From Anthropogastromicrobium sp052273485 (GTDB lineage: Bacteria > Bacillota > Clostridia > Lachnospirales > Lachnospiraceae), in contig DAVZID010000001.1 in assembly GCA_052273485.1 (NCBI GenBank), forward strand, positions 1-64,000: DNA of 64,000 bases, read 5' to 3'. Below the pieces are notes generated by a model. The model searched no databases. It was not told where the DNA came from and was given only the letters and a program-made list of their open reading frames with translations. Made by a program: the position numbers and the translations under genes. This document shows, piece after piece, positions 50,995 through 61,173 of this stretch (position 1 is the first letter of the stretch; each line of letters begins with the position of its first letter).

Positions 50995-52845
50995 ATGGAA
51001 CCAAACAAGAAGAAAACCGGCAAGGCAAAGCTGATTTTCGAATTTTTGAAGCCATGTCTGCCGCTTATGCTGGCAGGACTTCTGTTTTCAGCACTGATTA
51101 CCGTCTGTCAAGCGTTTATTCCGCAGGTCATTCGTATCAGCGTAGATGGTGTTCTTGGCAAAGATCCGTCCAAAATTCCATCATGGGGAAAGGCATTTTT
51201 GTCCGAGGAAACCATACAGGACAATCCGGGGCGGATGCTTACGATCGGTGCGATTGCCATTATTGTATTGGCAGCGGTAAACATCGCGGCAAACTATTAT
51301 TCAAAGGTGTTTGCAGCCAAAGGCTCCGAGAGCTTTGTAAAGGGTATGAGAGACCGCCTGTATGATCATATTCAGAAGCTGCCGTATAGTTGGCATGTAA
51401 AGAATCAGACAGGTGATATCATTCAGCGATGCACATCCGATGTTGATGTCGTGCGAAATTTTGTTACGAATCAGCTGATGGAAGTATTTCGAATCATCTT
51501 TCTGATCGTATTTTATATGGTGATCATGTTCTCTATGAACGTAAAAATCTCCCTGATCGCCGTATCCTTTTTCCCAATTGTCATGCTGTATTCCGGCTAT
51601 TTCTTTTCAAAGATTGCCAAACATTTCCAGGAAGCAGACGAGGCAGAGGGTGTGTTATCCAGCGTTGTTCAGGAAAATCTGACCGGTGTGCGTGTTGTAA
51701 GAGCATTCGGCAGAGAGTCCTTCGAGCGCGACCGCTTTGATGAAAAAAATGAGCGTTTTGCCGGACTTTGGATTTATTTAGGTAAGTTTATGAGTCTATA
51801 CTGGTCCATCGGTGATTTAATCACCGGTATCCAGATTTTAACCGTCATCTGTCTGGGTGTTCTCTTTACCGTAAGGGGAAGCTTGACCGTTGGTGAGTTT
51901 ATTGCCTTTGTTTCCTACAATTCCAGTATGGCGTGGCCAGTGCGAAGCCTTGGCCGTATCGTCTCCGAGATGAGTAAGGCAGGTGTCTCCATTGACCGTA
52001 TCGCTTATATTCTGGATGAGAAGGAAGAAGAGGATCGCCCGGGTGTCATAAAGCCACCAATCAATCAGGATATTGTATTTGACCATGTAAATTTCAATTA
52101 CGAGGAGGGCGGTTCTGTCTTAAAGGACGTCAGCTTTACCGTTCCGGCAGGAAAGACATTTGCAATTTTAGGAAATACCGGAAGTGGAAAGAGTACACTT
52201 GTCCATCTGTTAAACCGCCTGTATGATTTGCCAGACGGCTGTGGAAAAATCACAATTGGCGGTGTGGACATTCGCGATATTGACCGCCGTTACTTAAGAA
52301 GCCAGATCGGTATGGTACTTCAGGAGCCGTTTTTGTACTCAGGAAGCATCAAGGAAAATGTTGGTATCACTAAGGAAGAATCACACTTTGAGGACATTCG
52401 CGAGGCGTGTGAGATTGCCTGTGTGGACAGCGCGATTGACAGCTTCACAGACGGCTACGAGACCATTGTCGGTGAGAGAGGCGTCACCCTTTCTGGTGGA
52501 CAGAAGCAGCGAGTGGCAATTGCCCGTATGCTTGTTGAGCATACGCCAGTGATGATCTTTGATGATTCGCTTTCTGCTGTCGATGCACAGACCGATGCGA
52601 TGATTCGTGACGCGCTGAAAAAGAGAATGGCAGGAACGACTGTCATTTTGATTGCGCATCGTATCACAACACTGATGCAGGCTGACTGTATTATGGTGTT
52701 AGAGGATGGAGCTGTGGCTGAGATGGGAAGTCATGAGGAACTCATGAAGAAAAATGGCATTTACCGAAAAATCTACGATATTCAGATGAATACGCAGGTA
52801 GACGGAAACATGCAGAAAGGAATGGAAAACGGATATGCAGATTGA
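50995..52845 (+). CDS. ABC exporter half-transporter, first subunit (BmrC/LmrC-like)
   Basis: 616 residues. A six-helix membrane domain (to about 340) is followed by an ATPase: Walker A GNTGSGKST, signature TLSGGQKQR, and a Walker B ending FDDS, where the catalytic Glu is replaced by Asp. Such a degenerate site is the mark of one subunit of a heterodimeric exporter. ATG 50995 has AAAGGGGAGAGG; the open frame extends to 50890 without a binding site. Its end overlaps the second subunit by 11 bases, so they are co-translated. Substrates of this class include drugs and peptides; none can be inferred here. Confidence 0.93.
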   Translation: MEPNKKKTGKAKLIFEFLKPCLPLMLAGLLFSALITVCQAFIPQVIRISVDGVLGKDPSKIPSWGKAFLSEETIQDNPGRMLTIGAIAIIVLAAVNIAANYYSKVFAAKGSESFVKGMRDRLYDHIQKLPYSWHVKNQTGDIIQRCTSDVDVVRNFVTNQLMEVFRIIFLIVFYMVIMFSMNVKISLIAVSFFPIVMLYSGYFFSKIAKHFQEADEAEGVLSSVVQENLTGVRVVRAFGRESFERDRFDEKNERFAGLWIYLGKFMSLYWSIGDLITGIQILTVICLGVLFTVRGSLTVGEFIAFVSYNSSMAWPVRSLGRIVSEMSKAGVSIDRIAYILDEKEEEDRPGVIKPPINQDIVFDHVNFNYEEGGSVLKDVSFTVPAGKTFAILGNTGSGKSTLVHLLNRLYDLPDGCGKITIGGVDIRDIDRRYLRSQIGMVLQEPFLYSGSIKENVGITKEESHFEDIREACEIACVDSAIDSFTDGYETIVGERGVTLSGGQKQRVAIARMLVEHTPVMIFDDSLSAVDAQTDAMIRDALKKRMAGTTVILIAHRITTLMQADCIMVLEDGAVAEMGSHEELMKKNGIYRKIYDIQMNTQVDGNMQKGMENGYAD

Positions 52846-54667
52846 AGAAAAAGAGTATGACCAGTCGTTTGACTGGCGTATCTGGAAGAAGCTGTTTCCA
52901 TTTGTGAAGCCGTTTCGTAAATACTTGATCATTGCGTTGATTTTTAATACGCTGTGTGCGGCTGTAGATATCGCGCTTCCGCTGTTTCAGCAGTATGCGA
53001 TCAATCATTTTATCAGCGGCAATACGACAAAAGGACTCGGAACCTTTGCCGGAACGTATCTGGTAACGATTGTGTTCCAGACGGTCAGCGTCGTAATTTT
53101 CTGCCGATGCGCCATGGTGATCGAGATGAACATGGCAAAGAACATGAAAAAGGCTTGTTTTGATCACCTTCAGCAGTTGTCCTTTTCCTATTATAATACG
53201 ACTCCGGTTGGCTACATTTTAGCGAGAGTCATGAACGATACTGGACGAATCAGTGGTTTGATCGCATGGAACTTCCTTGATATGTTCTGGGCACTGTTTT
53301 ATGTAGTTGGAATCTTTGCTATTATGCTTGCGTTAAACTGGAAACTGGCGTTGTGGATCATGTTAATCGTGCCGGGCTTGGTGATTCTTACAAACTTTTT
53401 CCAGAAGCGTATCTTAAAGTGGAATCGTCAGGTGAGAAAGAAAAATTCCATGATCACCGGCGCATACAACGAGGGCATTACCGGAGCGCAGACCTCCAAG
53501 GCACTCGTTATTGAAGAAAAAAACAGTCGCCATTTTAGAGGACTGACGGACGACATGAAATTCGCAGGTGTAAAGGCGGCTCGTATGAACGGCTTGTATA
53601 TCGCACTTGTTGTTTTCTGTGGTTACATCGGTGTGGCACTCGCGTTAAAGCAGGGCGGTGAGCTTGTGCTGGCACAGGCACTTCAGCTTGGTACCCTTTC
53701 CGCATTCACTACTTATGCGGTCAACATGTTTGAGCCAATCCGTAATATCGCAGCGAACCTGTCTGAGCTTGTAGCGGCACAGGCAAACATCGAGCGTGTC
53801 ACAGGCCTTCTTGAGGAAGAACCGCAGATCAAAGATCGCCCAGATGTCATCGAAAAATATGGCACTGCATTTGATCAGAAGCGCGAGAACTGGGAGCCAA
53901 TCAAGGGCGATATTACCTTTGAGGATGTGACCTTTCATTACCCAGACGGCAATGAAAACATCTTAGAGCACTTTCATCTCCATGTACCAGCTGGAACGAC
54001 GGTAGCCATCGTCGGAGAGACCGGTGCCGGAAAGAGTACGCTCGTCAATCTGGCATGCCGTTTCTTTGAGCCGACCGAGGGTCGTATCTTAATCGACGGC
54101 GTCGATTACAGAGAGCGCAGTCAGTCATGGCTTCATAGTGCACTCGGCTACGTGCTTCAGAGTCCACACCTGTTTACCGGAACAATCATGGAAAACATTC
54201 GCTATGGAAGACTGGATGCGACCGACGAGGAAGTCATTCAGGCAGCAAAGATTGTATCCGCTGACAAAGTGGCAAACCGCCTCGAAAAAGGATGGCAGAC
54301 CGATGTTGGCGAGGGCGGTGACTCGATGTCTACCGGAGAGAAGCAGCTGATTTCGTTTGCGCGAGCCGTGCTTGCAAATCCGTCCATCTTCGTGCTCGAC
54401 GAGGCAACCTCCTCCATTGATACCGAGACCGAGCAGCTGATTCAGAATGCGATCTCCTACTTGTTAAAAGATCGTACCTCCTTTATCATCGCCCATCGCC
54501 TTTCCACAATTCGTCAGGCCGATGTCATTTTGGTTGTCAAAGCCGGAAAGATCATTGAGCAGGGTACACACGACGAGTTGATGGCAATGAAGGGTTATTA
54601 TCATGACCTCTACACGCAGCAGTTTAAAGAAGAGATGATGGAAGAGTTTCAGGCGGGGCGGGCCTAA
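52835..54667 (+). CDS. ABC exporter half-transporter, second subunit (BmrD/LmrD-like)
   Basis: 610 residues. The membrane domain spans about 30-330. The ATPase has Walker A GETGAGKST and a complete Walker B/catalytic Glu in FVLDEATSSID, but a non-canonical signature SMSTGEKQL in place of LSGGQ. The normal Walker B here complements the defective one of the partner, and the partner's good LSGGQ pairs with this subunit's Walker site. That is the expected layout of a heterodimer with one active ATP site. The start overlaps the upstream gene's end. Confidence 0.93.
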   Translation: MQIEEKEYDQSFDWRIWKKLFPFVKPFRKYLIIALIFNTLCAAVDIALPLFQQYAINHFISGNTTKGLGTFAGTYLVTIVFQTVSVVIFCRCAMVIEMNMAKNMKKACFDHLQQLSFSYYNTTPVGYILARVMNDTGRISGLIAWNFLDMFWALFYVVGIFAIMLALNWKLALWIMLIVPGLVILTNFFQKRILKWNRQVRKKNSMITGAYNEGITGAQTSKALVIEEKNSRHFRGLTDDMKFAGVKAARMNGLYIALVVFCGYIGVALALKQGGELVLAQALQLGTLSAFTTYAVNMFEPIRNIAANLSELVAAQANIERVTGLLEEEPQIKDRPDVIEKYGTAFDQKRENWEPIKGDITFEDVTFHYPDGNENILEHFHLHVPAGTTVAIVGETGAGKSTLVNLACRFFEPTEGRILIDGVDYRERSQSWLHSALGYVLQSPHLFTGTIMENIRYGRLDATDEEVIQAAKIVSADKVANRLEKGWQTDVGEGGDSMSTGEKQLISFARAVLANPSIFVLDEATSSIDTETEQLIQNAISYLLKDRTSFIIAHRLSTIRQADVILVVKAGKIIEQGTHDELMAMKGYYHDLYTQQFKEEMMEEFQAGRA

Positions 54668-54698
54668 GATGCTATGGCTCACGTTCATAACTTAGAAT

Positions 54699-55427
54699 TT
54701 AAATCCATCCACCATCCATCGTAAGGATCTGCCCCGTGAGGTAGTCCGGTGCCTCTGCAACCATGCAGATCATCCGGGCTGCCTCTTCTTTTGTGCCTTC
54801 GCGTCCGACAGGGATCTCATCGGCGAGCGCCTGTGCTTCTTCCTCGGACAGCCATGCGTTCATTGGAGTTTCGATCGCGCCAAACGCGATGGCATTAACC
54901 TGAATGCCGCTCGGGGCAAGTTCCTTTGCAAGTGCCTTTGTGAAACTGTTGACGGCACCCTTGCTAGCCGAGTAGGCGACCTCGCAGGAGGCACCGACAT
55001 TGCCCCAAACAGAAGAAACATTGATGATGCGTCCCTGATGGCGGCGTACCATTGATGGGATGACAAGATGGCATAGATTCATTACGGAACCGATGTTGAC
55101 ATTCATGACACGCTGCCACTCATCTGGTGTCATGTCCTGAAAGAGTCCGATGTGAGAAATTCCGGCATCGTTTATCAAAAGATCCACATCGCCGAAATGT
55201 GTGCTGACTTGATGAAGTAACTCTTTGCATTCCTCATAATTGGATACATCTGCCGAGAGCGTGAGAACCTCGGCACCTTTTGCAGTGGCCTCATCCGCTG
55301 TTTTTTGAAGCCCTTCCTTATTTTTTCTTGAAACGAGAACGAGGCGGTTTCCGAAAGCAGCGAATGCGAGAGCCGTAGCCTGACCGATGCCGGAAGAGGC
55401 GCCTGTAATTAAAATTGTTTTTACCAT
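54699..55427 (-). CDS. Short-chain dehydrogenase/reductase (FabG-like)
   Basis: 242 residues. The nucleotide motif is TGASSGIG near the N-terminus. The catalytic Ser is in NVSSVWG, and the YxxxK pair is in YSASKGAVNSF. The C-terminal part has GAIETPMN and LTGQILTMDGGWI, typical of 3-oxoacyl-ACP reductase-like SDRs. It could serve fatty-acid synthesis or another oxidoreduction; no other fab gene is adjacent, so I leave the substrate open. ATG 55427 has GAGGT upstream; the frame extends further but without a binding site. It converges with the ABC operon without a visible terminator. Confidence 0.9.
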   Translation of the reverse strand: MVKTILITGASSGIGQATALAFAAFGNRLVLVSRKNKEGLQKTADEATAKGAEVLTLSADVSNYEECKELLHQVSTHFGDVDLLINDAGISHIGLFQDMTPDEWQRVMNVNIGSVMNLCHLVIPSMVRRHQGRIINVSSVWGNVGASCEVAYSASKGAVNSFTKALAKELAPSGIQVNAIAFGAIETPMNAWLSEEEAQALADEIPVGREGTKEEAARMICMVAEAPDYLTGQILTMDGGWI

Positions 55428-55541
55428 AATGATACCTCGTAGATTGTTCATGATTTGATTTTGGCTTATTACGGGAATAAGTATAGCATATAAAAAGGAA
55501 AAATCCATTGCTAGGTACCAAAATACACAAAGAAAACATAC

Positions 55542-55569
55542 TTGACAAGCATTGTCTTTGTGATATAAT
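55542..55569 (+). promoter_or_regulatory. Strong predicted promoter of the NlpC/P60 gene
   Basis: -35 TTGACA (55542-55547), 16-base spacer, -10 TATAAT (55564-55569), both consensus. The leader of about 155 bases contains a hairpin CCTGC-GGGCAATACT-GCAGG near 55683-55703. Confidence 0.75.
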
Positions 55570-55731
55570 CAAAAATGGAGTTGTAATAATATTGTAACAA
55601 TTTATTCCTGGTTTTATAGTAGTTACAGTTTATGCGTTTAAAAACATATGGTATAGATGCATGTAACAGTAACTATATTTGTACCTGCGGGCAATACTGC
55701 AGGTTACGGAAAGGGACAGGTATTTTAAAAT

Positions 55732-58087
55732 ATGAATAAATTATGCAGGAATGCACTGGCATCCTGTCTTACCGTATCGCTTACGGTAGGCGGAGGCATT
55801 GCAGTACCGGCAGCATCGGGGACATCGCTTGAGCAGGATACAGCGGTGGCAGGTATGGCAGTTTCGCTTGATAACTACTATACGAGCAGCCAGACACCGG
55901 AAGCAGATATTATAGATTATATTCGTTATATTGTTTCCGTTGCAAAAGAGAAGAAAGCAATACCGGTCGTTACTGTAAATGCAGTGACAAAGAAAGATGG
56001 TTCCGTTGTATTTGGAACCGATCTGGTGTCAAAGGATGCCAGTGAAAAGGAAGATGGACTTGTCAGCGTAATGGCAAGCTTAAATGTCAGAAATAAGCCG
56101 TCCGTATCGAGTAGTGTCGTTGGCTATCTGTACAGCAATTGTGTCGTTTCTATCTATGATACGATTGAAAACGATGAGGGAAGTTGGTATTTGATCAAGA
56201 GCGGAGACGTAGAAGGTTATGTATCATCGGATTACGTATTGACTGGCGCAGCTGCAAAGGCGAGCGAGGAGGATTTGACAAATCGTTATGCAAAGGTGAC
56301 AGCAAAGCGCACAACTGTTTACAGTTCAGCGTCGAGCAGTGCAGACAGCGTGGGCACCGTTTACAAGGACGGTGACTACAAAGTTCTCGAGATTCAAAAT
56401 GGTTTTGTAAAAATCGCGGTAAATGAGGAGTTTGCAGGCTTCGTCCGTGCAAAAGATGTATCGCTGTACACACGTCATGCAGAAGCAGTTGCCATTACGG
56501 ATCAGATGGTGAAGAGTCAGTTAGACAGCTATTTGGTTGATATCCGAGATGCAGAGGCGATCTTTGAAAAGCGTATGGCAGCAGCGGATTATCAGGCTGC
56601 CTATAATGCAAGTACCTATGCATATCAGCTATGGGATTATTACATAAATGATGCTTCAAACGCGGGATATACTGATTTGGTAAATACTGCAAAGAGCGAA
56701 CAGAAAAAGACGGCCGATATGGTAGCACGTGCGACTGCAGCTTTAAATGGAGAGACGATTCCAGAGACCTCTTCTGAAGCAGCGACAAGTCCAGAGGAGA
56801 CAAGCCCGACACAGCCAGATTCTTCATCGGCTGATCCGACCGAGCCGACAACATCTACGCCAGCGGAGGAAACCACCTCTACTACAGTTGAGGAGACAAC
56901 ATCCACGACAGCGGAGGAAACCANNNNNNNNNNNNNNNNNNNNNNNNNNNNNNNNNNNNNNNNNNNNNNNNNNNNNNNNNNNNNNNNNNNNNNNNNNNNN
57001 NNNNNNNNNNNNNNNNNNNNNNNCCTCTACTACAGTTGAGGAGACAACATCCACGACGGCGGAGGAAACCACTTCTACTACAGTTGAAGAGACAACATCC
57101 ACGACAGCGGAGGAAACCACCTCTACTACAGTTGAGGAGACAACATCCACGACGGCGGAGGAAACCACTTCTACCACAGCAGAAGAAACTGTCAGAGCAA
57201 TCCAGAGTATAGAGGCACATTACACTGGAAGCAGCAAGACGGAAGGCGAAGTTATCAGTGCAAGTGAATTGTACATAGTTGTTACCTATACGGATGGCAC
57301 CACTGAGACGGTAACAGAAGGCTGGAGCTGTGATCAGGTAGGTATGCTGTTATCCGCAGGTGTAAATACGATCACTGTAAATTATCAGGGATTTTCATCT
57401 TCCTTTGAGGTAAATGTGGCAACGATAGCACCGTCTACTGAGACACCAACTTCGACGTCACAAGAGGATACCTCTTCTGAGATGGTACCGGATGATACGA
57501 CAGCATCGGTTGAGGAGCCAACCTCTACGACAGCAGAGGAAACACAGCCATCCGCTTCTGAGGAACCGACAACTTCTACAACCGCGCAGGAACCGACCAC
57601 AACGACAACAGCCGAAGAGACGACTACGACTACCGTGGAGGAGACGACCACGACAACAACAGCCGAGGAGACTACAACCACTACGACGGCCGAGGAAACT
57701 ACAACTCCATCAAATAATTCAACACCGCTTCGTGATGCGCTTGTCAACTATGCGTTAAGCTGGGTAGGACAGTGCAACTATGTATATGGTGGTACAGATC
57801 TGTCTGTTGGCGGATCAGTAGACTGCTCTGGATTCACAATGCAGGTATATAGCAGAGTAGCAGGCGTTGGCCTTCCGCACCACTCCATGTCTCAGATGAA
57901 TTGTGGTTCAGCGATCAGTTATGATCAGTTACGACCAGGCGATCTGGTATTCTACAACAATCCAAACCATGTAGCAATTTACATTGGAAACGGTGCAATT
58001 GTACATGCAGGATCACCAGAGACAGGAATCAATGTAACATCCGTATTCTTTAAGACACCAATTGGTTATCGTACCTATCTGCCGTAA
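55732..58087 (+). CDS. Secreted NlpC/P60 peptidoglycan hydrolase with two SH3b domains and Thr/Glu-rich repeats (interrupted by assembly gap)
   Basis: One gene, although a run of 100 N (56924-57023) changes the apparent frame. Order: signal peptide (about 1-28), SH3b domain 1 (112-170, LNVRNKPSVSSSVVGYLY), SH3b domain 2 (about 183-245), a helical stretch, a Thr/Ser/Glu repeat (unit TSTTVEETTSTTAEET), a bacterial Ig-like domain (from IQSIEAHYTGSSKTEG), a second Thr/Glu-rich linker (10-residue units) and a C-terminal NlpC/P60 domain. In the last, the catalytic Cys is in DCSGF (codon at 57824) and His is in NHVAIYIG (codon at 57968). It should cut peptidoglycan stem peptides outside the cell, with SH3b domains binding the wall and the repeats as spacer. 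The length is unknown because of the gap. Confidence 0.9.
56849..57189 (+). repeat. 48-bp coding tandem repeat containing the assembly gap
   Basis: The 48-base unit encodes TSTTVEETTSTTAEET. At least three copies stand after the gap and one before it. Small differences (CCTCT/CTTCT, GACAGCG/GACGGCG) alternate, suggesting a 96-base higher-order unit. Flanking copies join in phase across the N run. Confidence 0.9.
56924..57023. other. Assembly gap (100 N)
   Basis: Exactly 100 unknown bases, a conventional placeholder. The last base before and first base after the gap are adjacent positions within the repeat unit, so the missing DNA should be a multiple of 48 bases. Confidence 0.98.
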
Positions 58088-58133
58088 TGGATACGGAAAA
58101 CAGAAGTAAAGTTAGCTTATAATCAAATGAATG

Positions 58134-58167
58134 AAAGCGGCACTCTTTGGAGTGTCGCTTTTGTTGT
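58134..58167 (+). terminator. Terminator after the NlpC/P60 gene
   Basis: Stem AAAGCGGCACTC/GAGTGTCGCTTT (one G-U pair) with a TTTG loop, followed by TGTTGT. The right arm itself ends in T residues. Confidence 0.75.
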
Positions 58168-58176
58168 ATAATCTTC

Positions 58177-58204
58177 TTGCACTTTTTTAATTTTGTGTTA
58201 TCAT
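58177..58204 (+). promoter_or_regulatory. Predicted promoter of trkA-trkH
   Basis: -35 TTGCAC (58177-58182), 16-base spacer, -10 TATCAT (58199-58204), 46 bases before the trkA start. Confidence 0.5.
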
Positions 58205-58249
58205 AGGTTAGTATTCTTTGTTTTAAATGAAAGGTGAAAAAATAAAAGT

Positions 58250-59611
58250 ATGAAAATAATAATTGCGGGCGTTGGAAAGGTCGGTTCGACATTGACCAGA
58301 CAATTGAGCGCCTCAGGTTATGATGTTACGCTGATTGATGTAAAACAGCAGGTATTAGAGGCTAACGTAGAAAAGTATGATGTAATGGCCGTTTTGGGAA
58401 ATTGTGCAACGATGGAAACGCTGCTTCAGGCAGGTGTACATGATGCGGATTTATTGATTGCAACAACAGGAGCAGATGAGTTAAATCTTCTGTGCAGTAT
58501 GACGGCACACGGAATTAATCCGAATATTCACACAATTGCAAGAATTTGTAATCCGAATTATACCGATCAGGTTTACAAGATGCAAAAGACCTTTGCACTG
58601 TCGCTGACCGTCAACCCAGAAAGGCAGGCAGCCATTGAGATTGAGCGTTTATTAAAGTTTCCGGGCTTTTTAAAGAGAGATAGCTTTGCAAAGGGTAGAG
58701 TAGAGATTGTTGAGCTGCGTGTGGATGAGAAAAGTCGTCTGTGCAATGTTGCATTGAGTGAGTTAAACAGAGTCATCAAATGTCGTGTCCTTGTCTGTGC
58801 AGTTCTTAGAAGAGGTGATGTTGTAGCGCCAGATGGAAGCTTTGTTTTGAGAGAAGGTGATCGAATCTTTGTTACCGCATCGACTGAAAGTTTGGCAACG
58901 CTTCTTGACAATCTTGGTATCATAACCAAAAAGGTCCATCACGTCATGATTTGTGGAGGCGGTCGTGTCAGCTTCTATCTGGCACAGCAGCTTGAAAAGG
59001 ACGGCATTACAGTGCGCCTGATTGAAAAGGATCCAAAGCGCTGTGAGGAGCTAGCAGCACTTCTTCCGAGAACGGAGATCATAAATGACGATGCAAGCAA
59101 TACGTTTGTATTAAAGAGGGAAAATCTTGACAGTTGTGATGCACTTGTTACTGCAACTGGAATGGATGAGTTGAACATGATCATTTCTCTATATGGAACG
59201 AAGCATGGCGTTTCTCAGGTTATTACAAAGCTTGGACATATGGAAAATGGCAGTATGATTGATCAGTTGCCGATCGGAAGCACGATTTGGCCGAAGGATC
59301 TTTGCTGTAATGGTATTGTGCGTTACATTCGTGCAATGCACAATCAGACAGGAGCGGCTGTGTCGGTTCATTCGATTGCAGACGGAAAGGCAGAGGCGAT
59401 TGAGTTTCATGTGGACGGAAAGATGCCGTATTGCGATCGTCCATTAAAGAGTATGAAGGTAAAGCAGAACATTCTGGTAACCTGTATTACGCATGGTGGC
59501 GTTACTGAGCTTCCGGGTGGCGAGTCGGTTATTCGTGAAGGTGATACCGTTGTTGTTGTCACAACTAGAAGTGATATCATTTATCAGTTAGGCGATATTT
59601 TTGAATCCTAA
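58250..59611 (+). CDS. trkA: Trk potassium uptake regulatory protein TrkA
   Basis: 453 residues with two tandem RCK modules. Each has a nucleotide-binding Rossmann fold (GVGKVGSTLTRQL at 5-17; CGGGRVSFYLAQQL near 230) and a C-terminal RCK_C domain. The double form matches E. coli TrkA rather than the single-RCK KtrA of Bacillus. TrkA is a cytoplasmic ring that gates the TrkH channel in response to NAD(H) or ATP. RBS GAAAGG. trkH follows after 65 bases. Confidence 0.95.
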   Translation: MKIIIAGVGKVGSTLTRQLSASGYDVTLIDVKQQVLEANVEKYDVMAVLGNCATMETLLQAGVHDADLLIATTGADELNLLCSMTAHGINPNIHTIARICNPNYTDQVYKMQKTFALSLTVNPERQAAIEIERLLKFPGFLKRDSFAKGRVEIVELRVDEKSRLCNVALSELNRVIKCRVLVCAVLRRGDVVAPDGSFVLREGDRIFVTASTESLATLLDNLGIITKKVHHVMICGGGRVSFYLAQQLEKDGITVRLIEKDPKRCEELAALLPRTEIINDDASNTFVLKRENLDSCDALVTATGMDELNMIISLYGTKHGVSQVITKLGHMENGSMIDQLPIGSTIWPKDLCCNGIVRYIRAMHNQTGAAVSVHSIADGKAEAIEFHVDGKMPYCDRPLKSMKVKQNILVTCITHGGVTELPGGESVIREGDTVVVVTTRSDIIYQLGDIFES

Positions 59612-59676
59612 TGTTGGATCTACTGTTCGTTTCGAATGAAAGTAGATAGAATGTCTGCAAAGGAGTTTGAAAAAAT

Positions 59677-61128
59677 ATGAATTATAGAATGATGGGACGG
59701 CTGATTGCGCTTATTTTGTTTGCAGAGGCGGCATTTATGGTGCCGGCGCTAATCATCAGCCTGGCCGGTCAGAATAGCTTGGCAATTATGGGGTTTGTGG
59801 TGAGCATCCTTATTATTCTGGCAGTTGCCGGTGCACTTTTGTTTTTGGGAAGAAAGGCAAGAAAAGGCTTTTATGCGAGAGAAGGTATGGTATGTGTTGG
59901 AGTGACTTGGATTGTGATGAGTCTTCTTGGTTGTCTTCCGTTTTGGATTTCACGTGAGATTCCATCCTATTTGGATGCATTATTTGAGATTGTGTCGGGT
60001 TTTACGACAACGGGAGCATCCATTTTGTCCAATGTAGAAGGGCTTTCGGATGGTATGCTGTACTGGAGAAGCTTTAGCCATTGGGTAGGTGGTATGGGTG
60101 TTCTGGTATTTTTGCTCGCAGTTGTTCCAATTAGCGGACGAAATGATGGCTTTACGATGCATTTGCTTCGCGCAGAGAGCCCAGGTCCCAATGTTGCAAA
60201 GTTGGTTCCACGAATTCGCAGCACTGCTGGCATCTTATACATTTTATATGTTGTGCTTACAATAGTAGATTTTATTTTCCTTCTGATTGGAAAAATGCCG
60301 GTTCTCGAGGCGGTATGTACCGCATTTGGTACGGCTGGAACGGGTGGCTTTGGTGTAAAAAATGACAGCATGGCAAGCTACAGTCCATATATTCAGAATG
60401 TCTGCACTGTATTTATGCTTCTGTTCGGTGTCAATTTCAGCTGCTATTATCTGCTGATTATGAAGCAGTTTAAAAGTGTTTTTCAGGATGAAGAGCTTCG
60501 CCTTTATATCGGAATGGTACTCGGAAGTGTTCTATTGATTGTAATTAATGTAAGAGGCTTTTATGGAACGATTGAAGAGACCATTCGTCATGCCTTTTTC
60601 CAGGTCGCAAGCATTGTTACCACAACAGGTTTTGCAACGACGGATTTTGATCTGTGGCCGGGCTTTTCAAAGACAATTTTGCTTTGTTTGATGGTAGTAG
60701 GTGCCTGTGCGGGAAGTACGGGTGGCGGTTTTAAGTGCGGAAGACTACTTCTTGTCTTTAAGAGTCTTCGCCGCAACCTTCAGAAGATGCTTCGTCCGCA
60801 GCGCATTCAGGCAGTCCGCAGCAATAAGCAGGTTGTATCCGAGAAAGTGCTGGAGAATACGAATGCATATCTCGCGGCATATGTGCTGATTATTATGTTT
60901 AGTCTTCTGGTGATTGCACTGGATGGTTTTTCGGTTGAAACAAATTTTTCAGCTGTGTTATCCTGCTTTAATAACATTGGACCAGGACTTGAAATGGTCG
61001 GCCCAACTTGTAATTTTTCGATCTATAGTCCACTGTCGAAGATTATGTTAATCATTGACATGCTGGCAGGTCGACTGGAGATTTTCCCGATTTTGATTCT
61101 TCTGTCACGTGATACATGGAGACGATAA
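59677..61128 (+). CDS. trkH: Trk potassium uptake channel subunit TrkH
   Basis: 483 residues with four M1-P-M2 pore repeats. Selectivity-filter-like loops are visible: VSGFTTTGASIL, FGTAGTGGFGVKN, ASIVTTTGFATTD and CFNNIGPGLEMVG. The internal segment GACAGSTGGGFKCGR is conserved in TrkH and KtrB. It forms the membrane part of K+ uptake and works with TrkA encoded directly upstream. RBS AAGGAG. A terminator follows. Confidence 0.95.
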   Translation: MNYRMMGRLIALILFAEAAFMVPALIISLAGQNSLAIMGFVVSILIILAVAGALLFLGRKARKGFYAREGMVCVGVTWIVMSLLGCLPFWISREIPSYLDALFEIVSGFTTTGASILSNVEGLSDGMLYWRSFSHWVGGMGVLVFLLAVVPISGRNDGFTMHLLRAESPGPNVAKLVPRIRSTAGILYILYVVLTIVDFIFLLIGKMPVLEAVCTAFGTAGTGGFGVKNDSMASYSPYIQNVCTVFMLLFGVNFSCYYLLIMKQFKSVFQDEELRLYIGMVLGSVLLIVINVRGFYGTIEETIRHAFFQVASIVTTTGFATTDFDLWPGFSKTILLCLMVVGACAGSTGGGFKCGRLLLVFKSLRRNLQKMLRPQRIQAVRSNKQVVSEKVLENTNAYLAAYVLIIMFSLLVIALDGFSVETNFSAVLSCFNNIGPGLEMVGPTCNFSIYSPLSKIMLIIDMLAGRLEIFPILILLSRDTWRR

Positions 61129-61173
61129 CGAAATGGATTACAATAAAGTACGTTTGTAAAACAACCGAAAGAA

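Noticed and set aside
54674..54698. Possible eighth copy of the dispersed repeat (GCTCACGTTCATAACTTAGA)
   Set aside because: Only about 20 bases resemble the left part of copies D/E, with gaps, and no matching end follows. It is too weak to list.
55570..55731. Cyclic-di-AMP riboswitch upstream of the NlpC/P60 gene
   Set aside because: Such riboswitches often precede wall hydrolase genes, but the conserved core sequences were not found in this leader. Only one small hairpin is evident.
56924..57039. Frameshift or early stop in the NlpC/P60 gene
   Set aside because: The frame change is produced by a 100-base placeholder gap whose length is not a multiple of three. Repeat phase is kept across the gap, so the gene is most likely intact.
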